DNA from: Bacteroidales bacterium
Lineage (GTDB): Bacteria; Bacteroidota; Bacteroidia; Bacteroidales; UBA932
Direction of reading: 5' to 3'
Length of the DNA: 25,196 nt
Assembly: GCA_016285215.1 (NCBI GenBank)
Contig: JAEEQI010000011.1
Location: forward strand, 1-25,196
Shown here: piece by piece, positions 6,636 to 13,555 of the stretch
Numbering within the stretch: position 1 is the stretch's first letter
Layout: the number at the start of each line of letters is the position of its first letter
The notes under the pieces: model-generated
The model's database searches: none
What the model was told of the DNA's origin: nothing
The model's input: only the letters and a program-made list of their open reading frames with translations
Made by a program: the position numbers and the translations under genes

Positions 6636-9401
6636 TTAGAACAGCGTAGGTTCCCAGTCGCCCATATCTACGGGCTCGTCGGAGGCGTCGCCTCCCTTGA
6701 GGAGCTCGGAGGACTGACCGGTCTGCTCAATCTCGGCGGGGGCTTCGTCCAGGGACTCTTCGGCGGAGAAATCCACGTCAATGGCATCGTCGGCGGAGGC
6801 TATGGCTTCGGCCGGTACCTCTTCTTCCTCATCCTCTTCCTTTACCAGGGGCTCTCCAAATTCGGCCTTCTTTACGTTGTACGGGGAGCACTTCTTGCCC
6901 TTGGCGGTGATGCCCTTCTTGGCAATGAACTCTTCCACGTCTATGGTTTCGGCCTCTCTGTGCTCGTACTTGCCGCCGAAGGTGAGGACCAGCTGCGGGT
7001 GTTTGTCGGACGAGAGGTCCACCAGGCGGGAACCCTTGGCGTCGGAGATGAACAGCACGGGGGAGTTGTTGCTCTCGGGGAAGCTGAAACGCTTGACGTA
7101 ATAGGCCTTGGCGGCGTTGTCCCAGTAGATGGCCGTGTAAACGCGGTTCGGGTCCAACTTTTCTATGCGCACCACGTCTCCCTGGTACTTGTTCACCAGG
7201 TCGTACGAGGTGGTGTAGTAGCTGCCGTCGGCGAAGATGGCCAGTACCTTGTCTTCTCCGGCAAACTTGCCCAGATGCTGTCCGCGGCCTTCTTCGTTGA
7301 GGCGCTGGATATCGGGGTCGTACCAGATGTCCTTGCCCTCCAGGGTGGTGATACCCTTGGACTTGAGCTGGATTTTGGCAATGGCGTTCTTGGTTACCAG
7401 GTTACCGCGCGAGCCGCGTCCCTTGATGGCCAGGCCGGCAAAATCCCATTCCAGCTGGGTCTTTTTGAGACCCTTCTTGGGCCGAAGATTGATTCTCACC
7501 GTTTCGGCCTCTCCGTTGTGGTTCACGGTGAACCAGAGGATCTTGGATTCCGGGGCGCCGGTGGTGATATCGTACTCCTTGTCGCGGGTTACGGAGGTGA
7601 TATTGAAGCGCTTGGCGTAGTGGGCCGGGCCCTTGCCTTCGCGGTAGATGACGTTGTAGATGGTTCGCTCGTCGCTTCGGTTGAACACGCCGGCGTAGAG
7701 GAGGTCCTTGCCAAAGAAGGCCTTGTCGCTCACCTTGGTTACGCGGTACTTGCCGTCGCGGCCAATCACTATAATCTCGCTGAGGTCGGAGCAGTCTCCC
7801 ACGAACTCGGCGCCTTCGTCCCGCTTGAGGCCAATGCCCACGAAGCCTTCGGCCAGGTTGGCGTAGAGCTTGGCGTTGTTGGAAACCACCTTGGTGACGG
7901 TGATGTTCTCCAGGGAGGAGATTTCCGTGAGGCGGGGCCAGTCTTTTCCGTACTTCTTCTTGAGGTTGCGGAACCACTCTATGGTGTAGTCGGTGATGTG
8001 CTCCAGCTTGTCCTTGACGTCCTTCATCTGGTCTTCCAGGGCGTAGATCTTCTCGTCCAGGGCCTTGGTGTCGAACTTGGAAATCTTGCGCACGGGCTTC
8101 TCCACCAGTTTGGTGATGTCTTCCATCACAATCTCGCGGCGGAGGAGGTCCTGGTACTGCTTCATCTGGGAGAGGATGTCTTCCAGCTGCTCTTCCCAGG
8201 TCTTCTGGTTCTGTTCCAACACCTTGTAGATGCGGTTCTCAAAGAAGATGCGCTCCAGGGAGCTGTAGTGCCAGTCGTTCTCCAGTTCTCCCAGCTTGAC
8301 TTCCAGTTCGGCCTGCAAGATGTCTCTGGTGTGGTACGTGTCGTACTCCAGAATCTCGTTGACCGTGAGGAAGGCGGGCTTGTTGTCCCGGATTACGCAG
8401 GCGTTGGGGGCTATCTTGGTCTCGCACTCGGTGAAGGCGTAGAGGGCGTCTATGGTCTTGTCGGGGGAGACGTCGGCCGGAAGATGGATGATAATCTCCA
8501 CCTTCTCGGTGGTCATATCGTCAATCTTCTTGATGTTGATCTTCTTCTTGTCCTTGGCTTTGAGGATGCTGTCAATGATGCCCTGGGAGGTCTTTCCGTA
8601 AGGAATCTCCGTGATGGTGATGGTGGACTTGTCCACTTTGTTGATGCGGGCACGCACCTTGACCATACCGCCGCGGCCGCCCTGGTTGTACTTGGAGCAG
8701 TCTGCGATACCGCCGGTAGGGAAGTCCGGCAGGAGGGTATAGGGCTCTCCCTTGAGGATGGCTATGGAAGCATCCAGGAGCTCATTGAAGTTATGGGGAA
8801 GAATCTTGGAGCTGAGACCGGCGGCAATGCCTTCCGTTCCCTGGGCCAGCAGCAGCGGGAAACGCACCGGGAGTTCGGTGGGTTCCTGGTTGCGGCCGTC
8901 GTAGGAAGTCATCCAGGGGGTTACCTTGGGGTCAAAGACCACTTCCTTGGCAAACTTGGACAGGCGGGCCTCGATATAACGGGGTGCGGCGTTGGAGTCG
9001 CCGGTGAGGATGTTACCCCAGTTTCCCTGGCAGTCTATCAGAAGGCCTTTCTGCCCCAGGGTTACCAGGGCGCCCAGGATGGAGGCGTCTCCGTGCGGAT
9101 GGTACTGCATAGCCTGGCCCACGATGTTGGCCACCTTGGTGTAGCGGCCGTCGTCCATAGTGAACATAGTGTGCAGCACACGGCGCTGTACCGGCTTGAA
9201 TCCGTCTACAATGTGGGGGACGGCGCGGTCCAGGATGGTATAGGAGGCATAGTCCAGATACCAGTCCTTGAACATACCGGAGAGCTTGAACTTCCGGCTG
9301 TCGCTGGTGAGGAGTTTGTCAAACTTCCCACTGGCAACGGCGTCTTCACCCAGTTCTTCTTCCTGTTCCTGCGGTTCAATATCTTCCCAATCTTCGGCCA
9401 T
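6636..9401 (-). CDS. parC: DNA topoisomerase IV subunit A (ParC/GyrA family)
   Basis: This 921-residue type IIA topoisomerase subunit breaks and rejoins DNA with a ParE partner to decatenate chromosomes. DGFKPVQRRVL (66-76) begins the winged-helix core. The catalytic Tyr142 sits in APRYIEARLSKF, and YHPHGDASILGALVTLGQ (100-117) is the quinolone-resistance region. A long coiled-coil arm (about 360-490) is followed by a C-terminal beta region (about 500-830) and an acidic tail rich in Glu and Asp (about 855-921). I call it ParC rather than GyrA because the core resembles the Bacteroidota topoisomerase IV type and no clear GyrA box (QRRGGKG) is visible in the C-terminal domain. In the QRDR, Ala106 and Gly110 occupy the positions of E. 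coli GyrA Ser83 and Asp87. It lies 14 bp after era and ends 11 nt before repeat copy C. Confidence 0.9.
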   Translation of the reverse strand: MAEDWEDIEPQEQEEELGEDAVASGKFDKLLTSDSRKFKLSGMFKDWYLDYASYTILDRAVPHIVDGFKPVQRRVLHTMFTMDDGRYTKVANIVGQAMQYHPHGDASILGALVTLGQKGLLIDCQGNWGNILTGDSNAAPRYIEARLSKFAKEVVFDPKVTPWMTSYDGRNQEPTELPVRFPLLLAQGTEGIAAGLSSKILPHNFNELLDASIAILKGEPYTLLPDFPTGGIADCSKYNQGGRGGMVKVRARINKVDKSTITITEIPYGKTSQGIIDSILKAKDKKKINIKKIDDMTTEKVEIIIHLPADVSPDKTIDALYAFTECETKIAPNACVIRDNKPAFLTVNEILEYDTYHTRDILQAELEVKLGELENDWHYSSLERIFFENRIYKVLEQNQKTWEEQLEDILSQMKQYQDLLRREIVMEDITKLVEKPVRKISKFDTKALDEKIYALEDQMKDVKDKLEHITDYTIEWFRNLKKKYGKDWPRLTEISSLENITVTKVVSNNAKLYANLAEGFVGIGLKRDEGAEFVGDCSDLSEIIVIGRDGKYRVTKVSDKAFFGKDLLYAGVFNRSDERTIYNVIYREGKGPAHYAKRFNITSVTRDKEYDITTGAPESKILWFTVNHNGEAETVRINLRPKKGLKKTQLEWDFAGLAIKGRGSRGNLVTKNAIAKIQLKSKGITTLEGKDIWYDPDIQRLNEEGRGQHLGKFAGEDKVLAIFADGSYYTTSYDLVNKYQGDVVRIEKLDPNRVYTAIYWDNAAKAYYVKRFSFPESNNSPVLFISDAKGSRLVDLSSDKHPQLVLTFGGKYEHREAETIDVEEFIAKKGITAKGKKCSPYNVKKAEFGEPLVKEEDEEEEVPAEAIASADDAIDVDFSAEESLDEAPAEIEQTGQSSELLKGGDASDEPVDMGDWEPTLF

Positions 9402-9415
9402 AAAAATGCTAGCTT

Positions 9416-10297
9416 TTAAAATTCATATCCAAAACGGCGGAGTTCCTTGCGGCTTTCGCGCCAGTCGGGGTCCACTTTTACAAAGGTGGAGAGGAAGACC
9501 TTCTTCTGGAAGAAGTCTTCCATTTCCAGGCGGGCCTCGGTGCCCACTTTCTTGAGCATAGAGCCGCCCTTGCCAATGATGATGCCCTTCTGGGACTCGC
9601 GCATCACATAAATGACGGCGCTAATCTCGTAGCGGTCTTCACCTTCGTGGAAGGCTTCAATCTCTACCTGACAGCTGTAGGGGATTTCTTCGCTGTAGTT
9701 GAGGAAAATCTTCTCACGGATAATCTCGGAGGCAAAGAAGCGGAGGTTCTTGTCCGTGAACTGGTCTTTATCAAACCAGGCCGGGGCTTCCGGCAGGCGG
9801 CTGGAGACGGCTTCCAGGATGCTTTCCAGGTTGAATTTCTCCTGGGCCGAAGCAGGGATGATCTCTGCCTTGGGCAGCTGTTCGTGCCACCAGTTCATCA
9901 GTTCCACCACCTTCTCCTGGGTAGAGAGGTCAATCTTGTTGATAACCACTACCACGGGACAGTCTACCTGGCGGAGCTTCTCAATGTAAGCCTCGTTCTT
10001 GTCTCCCTTTTCTACCGTATCCGTCACGTACAGGATGATATCGGCATCTCCGATGGCGGTGTCCACGAAGGCCAGCATATTCTCCTGCAGCCGGTAATTG
10101 GGCTTGAGGATACCGGGCGTGTCGGAGTAGACTATCTGGTAGTCTTCTCCGCTCACGATGCCCATAATGCGGTGCCGGGTGGTCTGGGCCTTGGCCGTCA
10201 CAATGGACAGCTTTTCCCCCACCAGGGCGTTCATCAGCGTGGACTTACCCACGTTGGGGTTGCCGATGATATTAACGAATCCTGCTCTGTGTGCCAT
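9416..10297 (-). CDS. era: GTPase Era
   Basis: This 293-residue essential GTPase binds the 3' end of 16S rRNA and helps assemble the 30S subunit. G1 is GNPNVGKS (12-19), the G2 threonines are T39/T40, G3 is DTPG (59-62), G4 NKID (120-123) and G5 SAQ (150-152). The KH RNA-binding domain fills about 205-290, with the GKGG loop at 242-245. Length and motif spacing are canonical. The start ATG overlaps the stop of the upstream pseudouridine synthase by one base (TAATG), which suggests coupled translation. parC follows 14 bp downstream. Confidence 0.97.
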   Translation of the reverse strand: MAHRAGFVNIIGNPNVGKSTLMNALVGEKLSIVTAKAQTTRHRIMGIVSGEDYQIVYSDTPGILKPNYRLQENMLAFVDTAIGDADIILYVTDTVEKGDKNEAYIEKLRQVDCPVVVVINKIDLSTQEKVVELMNWWHEQLPKAEIIPASAQEKFNLESILEAVSSRLPEAPAWFDKDQFTDKNLRFFASEIIREKIFLNYSEEIPYSCQVEIEAFHEGEDRYEISAVIYVMRESQKGIIIGKGGSMLKKVGTEARLEMEDFFQKKVFLSTFVKVDPDWRESRKELRRFGYEF

Positions 10298-11514
10298 TAT
10301 ACGTATGCTCCCATCTTGAGGATGTTCACTTCACCTTCCGTGAGGTAGCGCCAGTCGCTCTTCTTGAGGCCTTTCTTGGTAAGGCCGGCGAAGTATACAC
10401 GGTCCAGGGCGCGGACCTCATAGCCCAGGCTCTCGAAGATGCGGCGGACGATGCGGTTCTTGCCGGAGTGGATCTCGATGCCCAGCTGGCGGTGGTCGTG
10501 GGCGTCAATGAACTCCAGTTCATCGGCTGCTACAACGCCGTCGCTCAGCTCTACGCCGGCCAGGATCTTCTGCTGGTCTTCATCGCTGAGAGGGGCATCC
10601 AGTACCACCTGGTAAATCTTTTTCTTGTTGTAGGAGGGATGGGTCAGGCGCTCGGCCATCTCTCCGTCATTGGTGAACATAAGCACGCCGGTGGTGTTCT
10701 TGTCCAGACGGCCCACCGGGAATACGCGGGTGGGGCAGCCCTTCAGAAGATCCATCACGGTCTTTTCTGCGTGGGGATCGCTGGCGGTGGTCACATAGCC
10801 CTTGGGCTTGTTCATCACAATGTACACTTTCTCTTCGCCCTTGAGGCGCTGTCCGTTGAAGCGGATGTCGTCCGTGAGGATGTTCACCTTGGTGCCCAGC
10901 TCGGTTACCACTTCTCCGTTCACGGTAACCACACCACTCTGGATGAGGGTGTCGGCTTCGCGGCGGGAGCATACGCCGGAGTTGGCGATGAACTTGTTCA
11001 GACGTACTACCTCCTGGATCTCGGTGGGGGCGGTATCGTCGTCGGAGTAACGGCCGTTCACCTGGGGTTTGCGGCTCAGCATAGCCTTCATACCTTCATC
11101 GGCCTGGTTGCGCCCCCCAAAAGGCTTGCGGCCGCCGGGCTTGTTGCCAAAGGAGGGTTTTCCGTAACCGCTGCGGCGGGGACGGTCTCCGTAGGACGTC
11201 TTCTCGCCGTACGGTCTTTCGGTGCGGGGCTTGTTGCCGTAGCTGCTGCGATGCTCTCCATCGGGGCGGTGGGAGCCTTCGGGCCGATGGGAACCCTCGG
11301 AACGGTATCCCCCTTCAGAGCGATGGGAATAGCCTCCCTCCGGACGGGGACCGCGGTGGCTGTTGTTGCCCTGGGAATGGCCGGCCCCGTAGGGACGGCG
11401 GGGACGATCCTCAGAGCCGAAGCTGCGGCTGGTGCTGTAATCTACTTTTTCTGCGTGGCCTTCAGTGGCCTTTCGTACGATGCGTTTTCTCGTACCTCTT
11501 TTGTTGTCTTCCAT
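10297..11514 (-). CDS. RsuA/RluB-family rRNA pseudouridine synthase with a long disordered N-terminal extension
   Basis: The protein has 405 residues. The enzyme part begins with an S4 RNA-binding domain (171-218: RLNKFIANSGVCSRREAD) and continues with the RsuA-type catalytic domain, whose aspartate is D271 in VGRLDKNTTGVLMF. RSGKNRIVRR-type and YEVRALDRV motifs follow. It is expected to isomerise a uridine in 23S rRNA (RluB-like) or 16S rRNA; the target is not determinable. The first 165 residues are low complexity and basic (Arg, Gly, Ser, Tyr, Pro), with repeated units such as HRSEGGYRSEGSHRPEGSHR at 64-83. This resembles disordered RNA-binding tails. The gene lies 33 bp after the TonB-like gene with no clear promoter between them, and its stop overlaps the era start. 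Confidence 0.9.
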   Translation of the reverse strand: MEDNKRGTRKRIVRKATEGHAEKVDYSTSRSFGSEDRPRRPYGAGHSQGNNSHRGPRPEGGYSHRSEGGYRSEGSHRPEGSHRPDGEHRSSYGNKPRTERPYGEKTSYGDRPRRSGYGKPSFGNKPGGRKPFGGRNQADEGMKAMLSRKPQVNGRYSDDDTAPTEIQEVVRLNKFIANSGVCSRREADTLIQSGVVTVNGEVVTELGTKVNILTDDIRFNGQRLKGEEKVYIVMNKPKGYVTTASDPHAEKTVMDLLKGCPTRVFPVGRLDKNTTGVLMFTNDGEMAERLTHPSYNKKKIYQVVLDAPLSDEDQQKILAGVELSDGVVAADELEFIDAHDHRQLGIEIHSGKNRIVRRIFESLGYEVRALDRVYFAGLTKKGLKKSDWRYLTEGEVNILKMGAYV

Positions 11515-11547
11515 AATACACTACTTTTCGCGACTCACGTCGTCGGT

Positions 11548-12339
11548 TTACTTAAGTTTGAAGATATACGTTATGGTTCCGGTTTGCAAGGCCGGAGCAT
11601 TGGCGCTTTGATTGAAATGAGCCTTGAGAGCGGCGCTTCGCGCGGCGTTCCAAAGGGTCTTGTCCGTTACCGTGGTGCCTTCGGCTCCCGGAATGGCTTC
11701 CGTCACGGTGCCATACTGGTCCACCTTTACCTGTACTACCACAATGCCTTCCGTCTGAGAGCTGTAAGAGGGCTTGGGCAGGGAGCCCACCACATTGCGG
11801 CCCTTGACGTGGGCGTTGGCAGTGCCTTCGGTCTTGCCTTCAGGGGTATTGCCGTCCGGCTGTCCGGCTTTGAACCCTTCCGGAGAGGCTTCGGTGGCGC
11901 TGTGCGGCGTGGTGGCGTTGTCCTCCTTCTTGGCCATACCGGGGAACGAGGCCCGGGGGTCCAGCTTGGGCTCTTCCGGTTCCGGGGTGGGGACCTCCAC
12001 GTCTCCGTGGGTGTCGGGAACGGTTTCGGGCGTGGTGTTGGGGCGGTCGTTCACGTAAGGCGATTCGGCCTTCTGTACCAGCTCCACGGGTTTGGTAACA
12101 TCCACGGTCTCTGCCTGGGGCTGCCGGCCCGTACGGGTGGGCGTGGGCTTGACCGTCTCCTGCTCCACCTCAAACTCTATGAGCATAGAGGTGCGCTCCG
12201 GCGGCGGGGGATCCAGGTACTTGAGACCGCTGGTAAGCAGGACTACCAGTGCCAGGGCGTGGAAAACCAGCGTAACCACAATGCCGGTCACGTTGGATGC
12301 TTTCTCTCCCTTGATTCTGCTGCGCTGGTAGGGCTGCAT
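11548..12339 (-). CDS. TonB-like energy transducer
   Basis: This 263-residue protein has the TonB layout: a short cytoplasmic N-terminus, one membrane anchor (about 17-38, with a His at 27 as in TonB anchors), PPPPER just after it, a periplasmic linker rich in Pro, Thr and Glu (about 45-180), and a C-terminal TonB domain (about 185-263) starting near SYSSQTEGIVVVQVKVDQYG. It would couple the proton-motive force to outer-membrane TonB-dependent receptors, or drive a Tol-like process. It follows exbB and exbD with gaps of 3 bp, so the three form a classic transport-energising cassette. Confidence 0.88.
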   Translation of the reverse strand: MQPYQRSRIKGEKASNVTGIVVTLVFHALALVVLLTSGLKYLDPPPPERTSMLIEFEVEQETVKPTPTRTGRQPQAETVDVTKPVELVQKAESPYVNDRPNTTPETVPDTHGDVEVPTPEPEEPKLDPRASFPGMAKKEDNATTPHSATEASPEGFKAGQPDGNTPEGKTEGTANAHVKGRNVVGSLPKPSYSSQTEGIVVVQVKVDQYGTVTEAIPGAEGTTVTDKTLWNAARSAALKAHFNQSANAPALQTGTITYIFKLK

Positions 12340-12342
12340 AGC

Positions 12343-12753
12343 TTATTCAGGTTGTGTTGCCAGGATTACCTTGTAATGGTTTCTCTTGGCAATGTTCATA
12401 ATCTGTACTACTTCTCCCACAGGGACGCTCTGGTCACTGTAGATGGAGAAGGTAGGGTCTTCTTCCGCGGAGAGGAGGCCAATGAGCTCGTCTTCCACCT
12501 GCTCGTAGCTGGCGGGGTTCTTGTCCCCGTTCACGTGGTAGGTGTACGTGTCGTTGCCCCAGTCCTTGATGCTCACGCTCACCGTGGCCTTGGCGCTTAC
12601 CTGGCCCGTGGATTTGGGCAGCAGGAGCTTGAGGGCGTTGGGGTTGATGAGCGTAGAGGTTACCAGGAAGAAGATGAGCAGCAGGAACACGATATCCGTC
12701 ATACTGGATACCGAGAACTGTGCATCTACTTTGGTATTGCGTTTCAGGGCCAT
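12343..12753 (-). CDS. exbD: Biopolymer transport protein ExbD/TolR
   Basis: The protein has 136 residues with one N-terminal membrane helix. SSMTDIVFLLLIFFLVTS contains the conserved protonatable Asp (D20) essential for proton use in ExbD, TolR and MotB-type stators. The periplasmic domain (about 45-136) ends with SVPVGEVVQIMNIAKRNHYKVILAT, the usual ExbD fold signature. It sits 3 bp after exbB. Only one exbD is present, although many Bacteroidota exb loci carry two. Confidence 0.93.
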   Translation of the reverse strand: MALKRNTKVDAQFSVSSMTDIVFLLLIFFLVTSTLINPNALKLLLPKSTGQVSAKATVSVSIKDWGNDTYTYHVNGDKNPASYEQVEDELIGLLSAEEDPTFSIYSDQSVPVGEVVQIMNIAKRNHYKVILATQPE

Positions 12754-12756
12754 AGC

Positions 12757-13470
12757 TTATTCCTCTTCGCCGGGTTCGTTCAGGACAATGTCAATGAACT
12801 CCAGGGTGGAGCTTTCCATCTTGTACACCAGGTTGCTTACCTGGGAAGTGAGCCAGTTATAGCCGAAGTAGGCGATGATACCCACGATAAGGCCGCCCAC
12901 GGTGGTGAGCATAGCGGTGTAGATACCGTCGCTGAGGAGGGTGATATCAATGTTATTGCCGGCCTTGGACATATTGAAGAAGGCCTTCACCATACCCAGC
13001 ACGGTGCCCAGGAAACCAATCATGGGAGCGCCGCCGGCGATGGTGGCCAGGAGCGGCAGTCCCTTTTCCAGACGGGCCACTTCCACGTTGCCGATGTTCT
13101 CGATGGCGCTCTGGATATCGGCCATGGGACGACCCATACGGTGGATACCGGTCTCAACCATACGGGCAACCGGATTGTCGTACTTTCTGCAGAGGGTGAC
13201 GGCGCTGAGGGTCTTGCCTTCGTTCATATAGTCACGGATGTCCTGCATAAAGTGAGGATCAATCTTGGAGGCGTTCTTGATCATCCACCACTTGCGGCCG
13301 ATGAGGTAAATGGCCAGGATGCTCAGGGCCAGGAGAACCCACATAAGGGGACCGCCCATGGTGAACATGGAGAAGAGGCTGGCGCTCATTTCCGTGGGCT
13401 GCACGGGCGTCTGGGAAAGCTGCTCTGCAGCGGCTGCCAGCGTGTCTGTTTGAAGGAGTTGGAATAACAT
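12757..13470 (-). CDS. exbB: MotA/TolQ/ExbB proton channel protein
   Basis: This 237-residue inner-membrane protein forms the stator pentamer with ExbD. Three membrane segments are visible: MWVLLALSILAIYLIGRKWW (about 38-57), LPLLATIAGGAPMIGFLGTV (about 139-158) and AMLTTVGGLIVGIIAYFGYN (about 190-209). The second and third hold the small-residue, Thr-containing motifs of the family. The ATG at 13470 fits a short periplasmic N-terminus. It is the first gene of the minus-strand cluster and is divergent from the GH92 gene. Confidence 0.93.
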   Translation of the reverse strand: MLFQLLQTDTLAAAAEQLSQTPVQPTEMSASLFSMFTMGGPLMWVLLALSILAIYLIGRKWWMIKNASKIDPHFMQDIRDYMNEGKTLSAVTLCRKYDNPVARMVETGIHRMGRPMADIQSAIENIGNVEVARLEKGLPLLATIAGGAPMIGFLGTVLGMVKAFFNMSKAGNNIDITLLSDGIYTAMLTTVGGLIVGIIAYFGYNWLTSQVSNLVYKMESSTLEFIDIVLNEPGEEE

Positions 13471-13505
13471 ATATCTTCTTTTTTGCGTTTTTTCTAACTA
13501 ACCTA

Positions 13506-13513
13506 CAAAGATA
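13506..13513 (-). promoter_or_regulatory. -7 promoter box for exbB-exbD-tonB
   Basis: The minus strand reads TATCTTTG at 13513-13506, an exact TAnnTTTG match, about 35 nt before the exbB ATG. No clear TTTG is found 19-21 nt upstream. The position overlaps where the -33 region of the divergent GH92 promoter would lie. Confidence 0.6.
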
Positions 13514-13526
13514 CAAAAAATTCCGC

Positions 13527-13534
13527 TATTTTTG
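13527..13534 (+). promoter_or_regulatory. -7 promoter box for the GH92 gene
   Basis: The plus strand reads TATTTTTG at 13527-13534, matching TAnnTTTG, 21 nt before the ATG at 13556. It lies only 13 bp from the oppositely oriented exbB -7 box, so the two promoters probably compete for polymerase. Confidence 0.55.
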
Positions 13535-13555
13535 TGTAAAACAACGGTAGTGCGT

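Noticed and set aside
6618..9419. A 933-codon open frame on the plus strand opposite parC, and similar long antisense frames at 2564-4657 and 10291-13467
   Set aside because: They mirror genuine conserved genes (parC, recJ, rluB to exbB), their products are low-complexity Val/Gly/His-rich chains without recognisable domains, and GC-rich codon bias keeps the antisense frame open.
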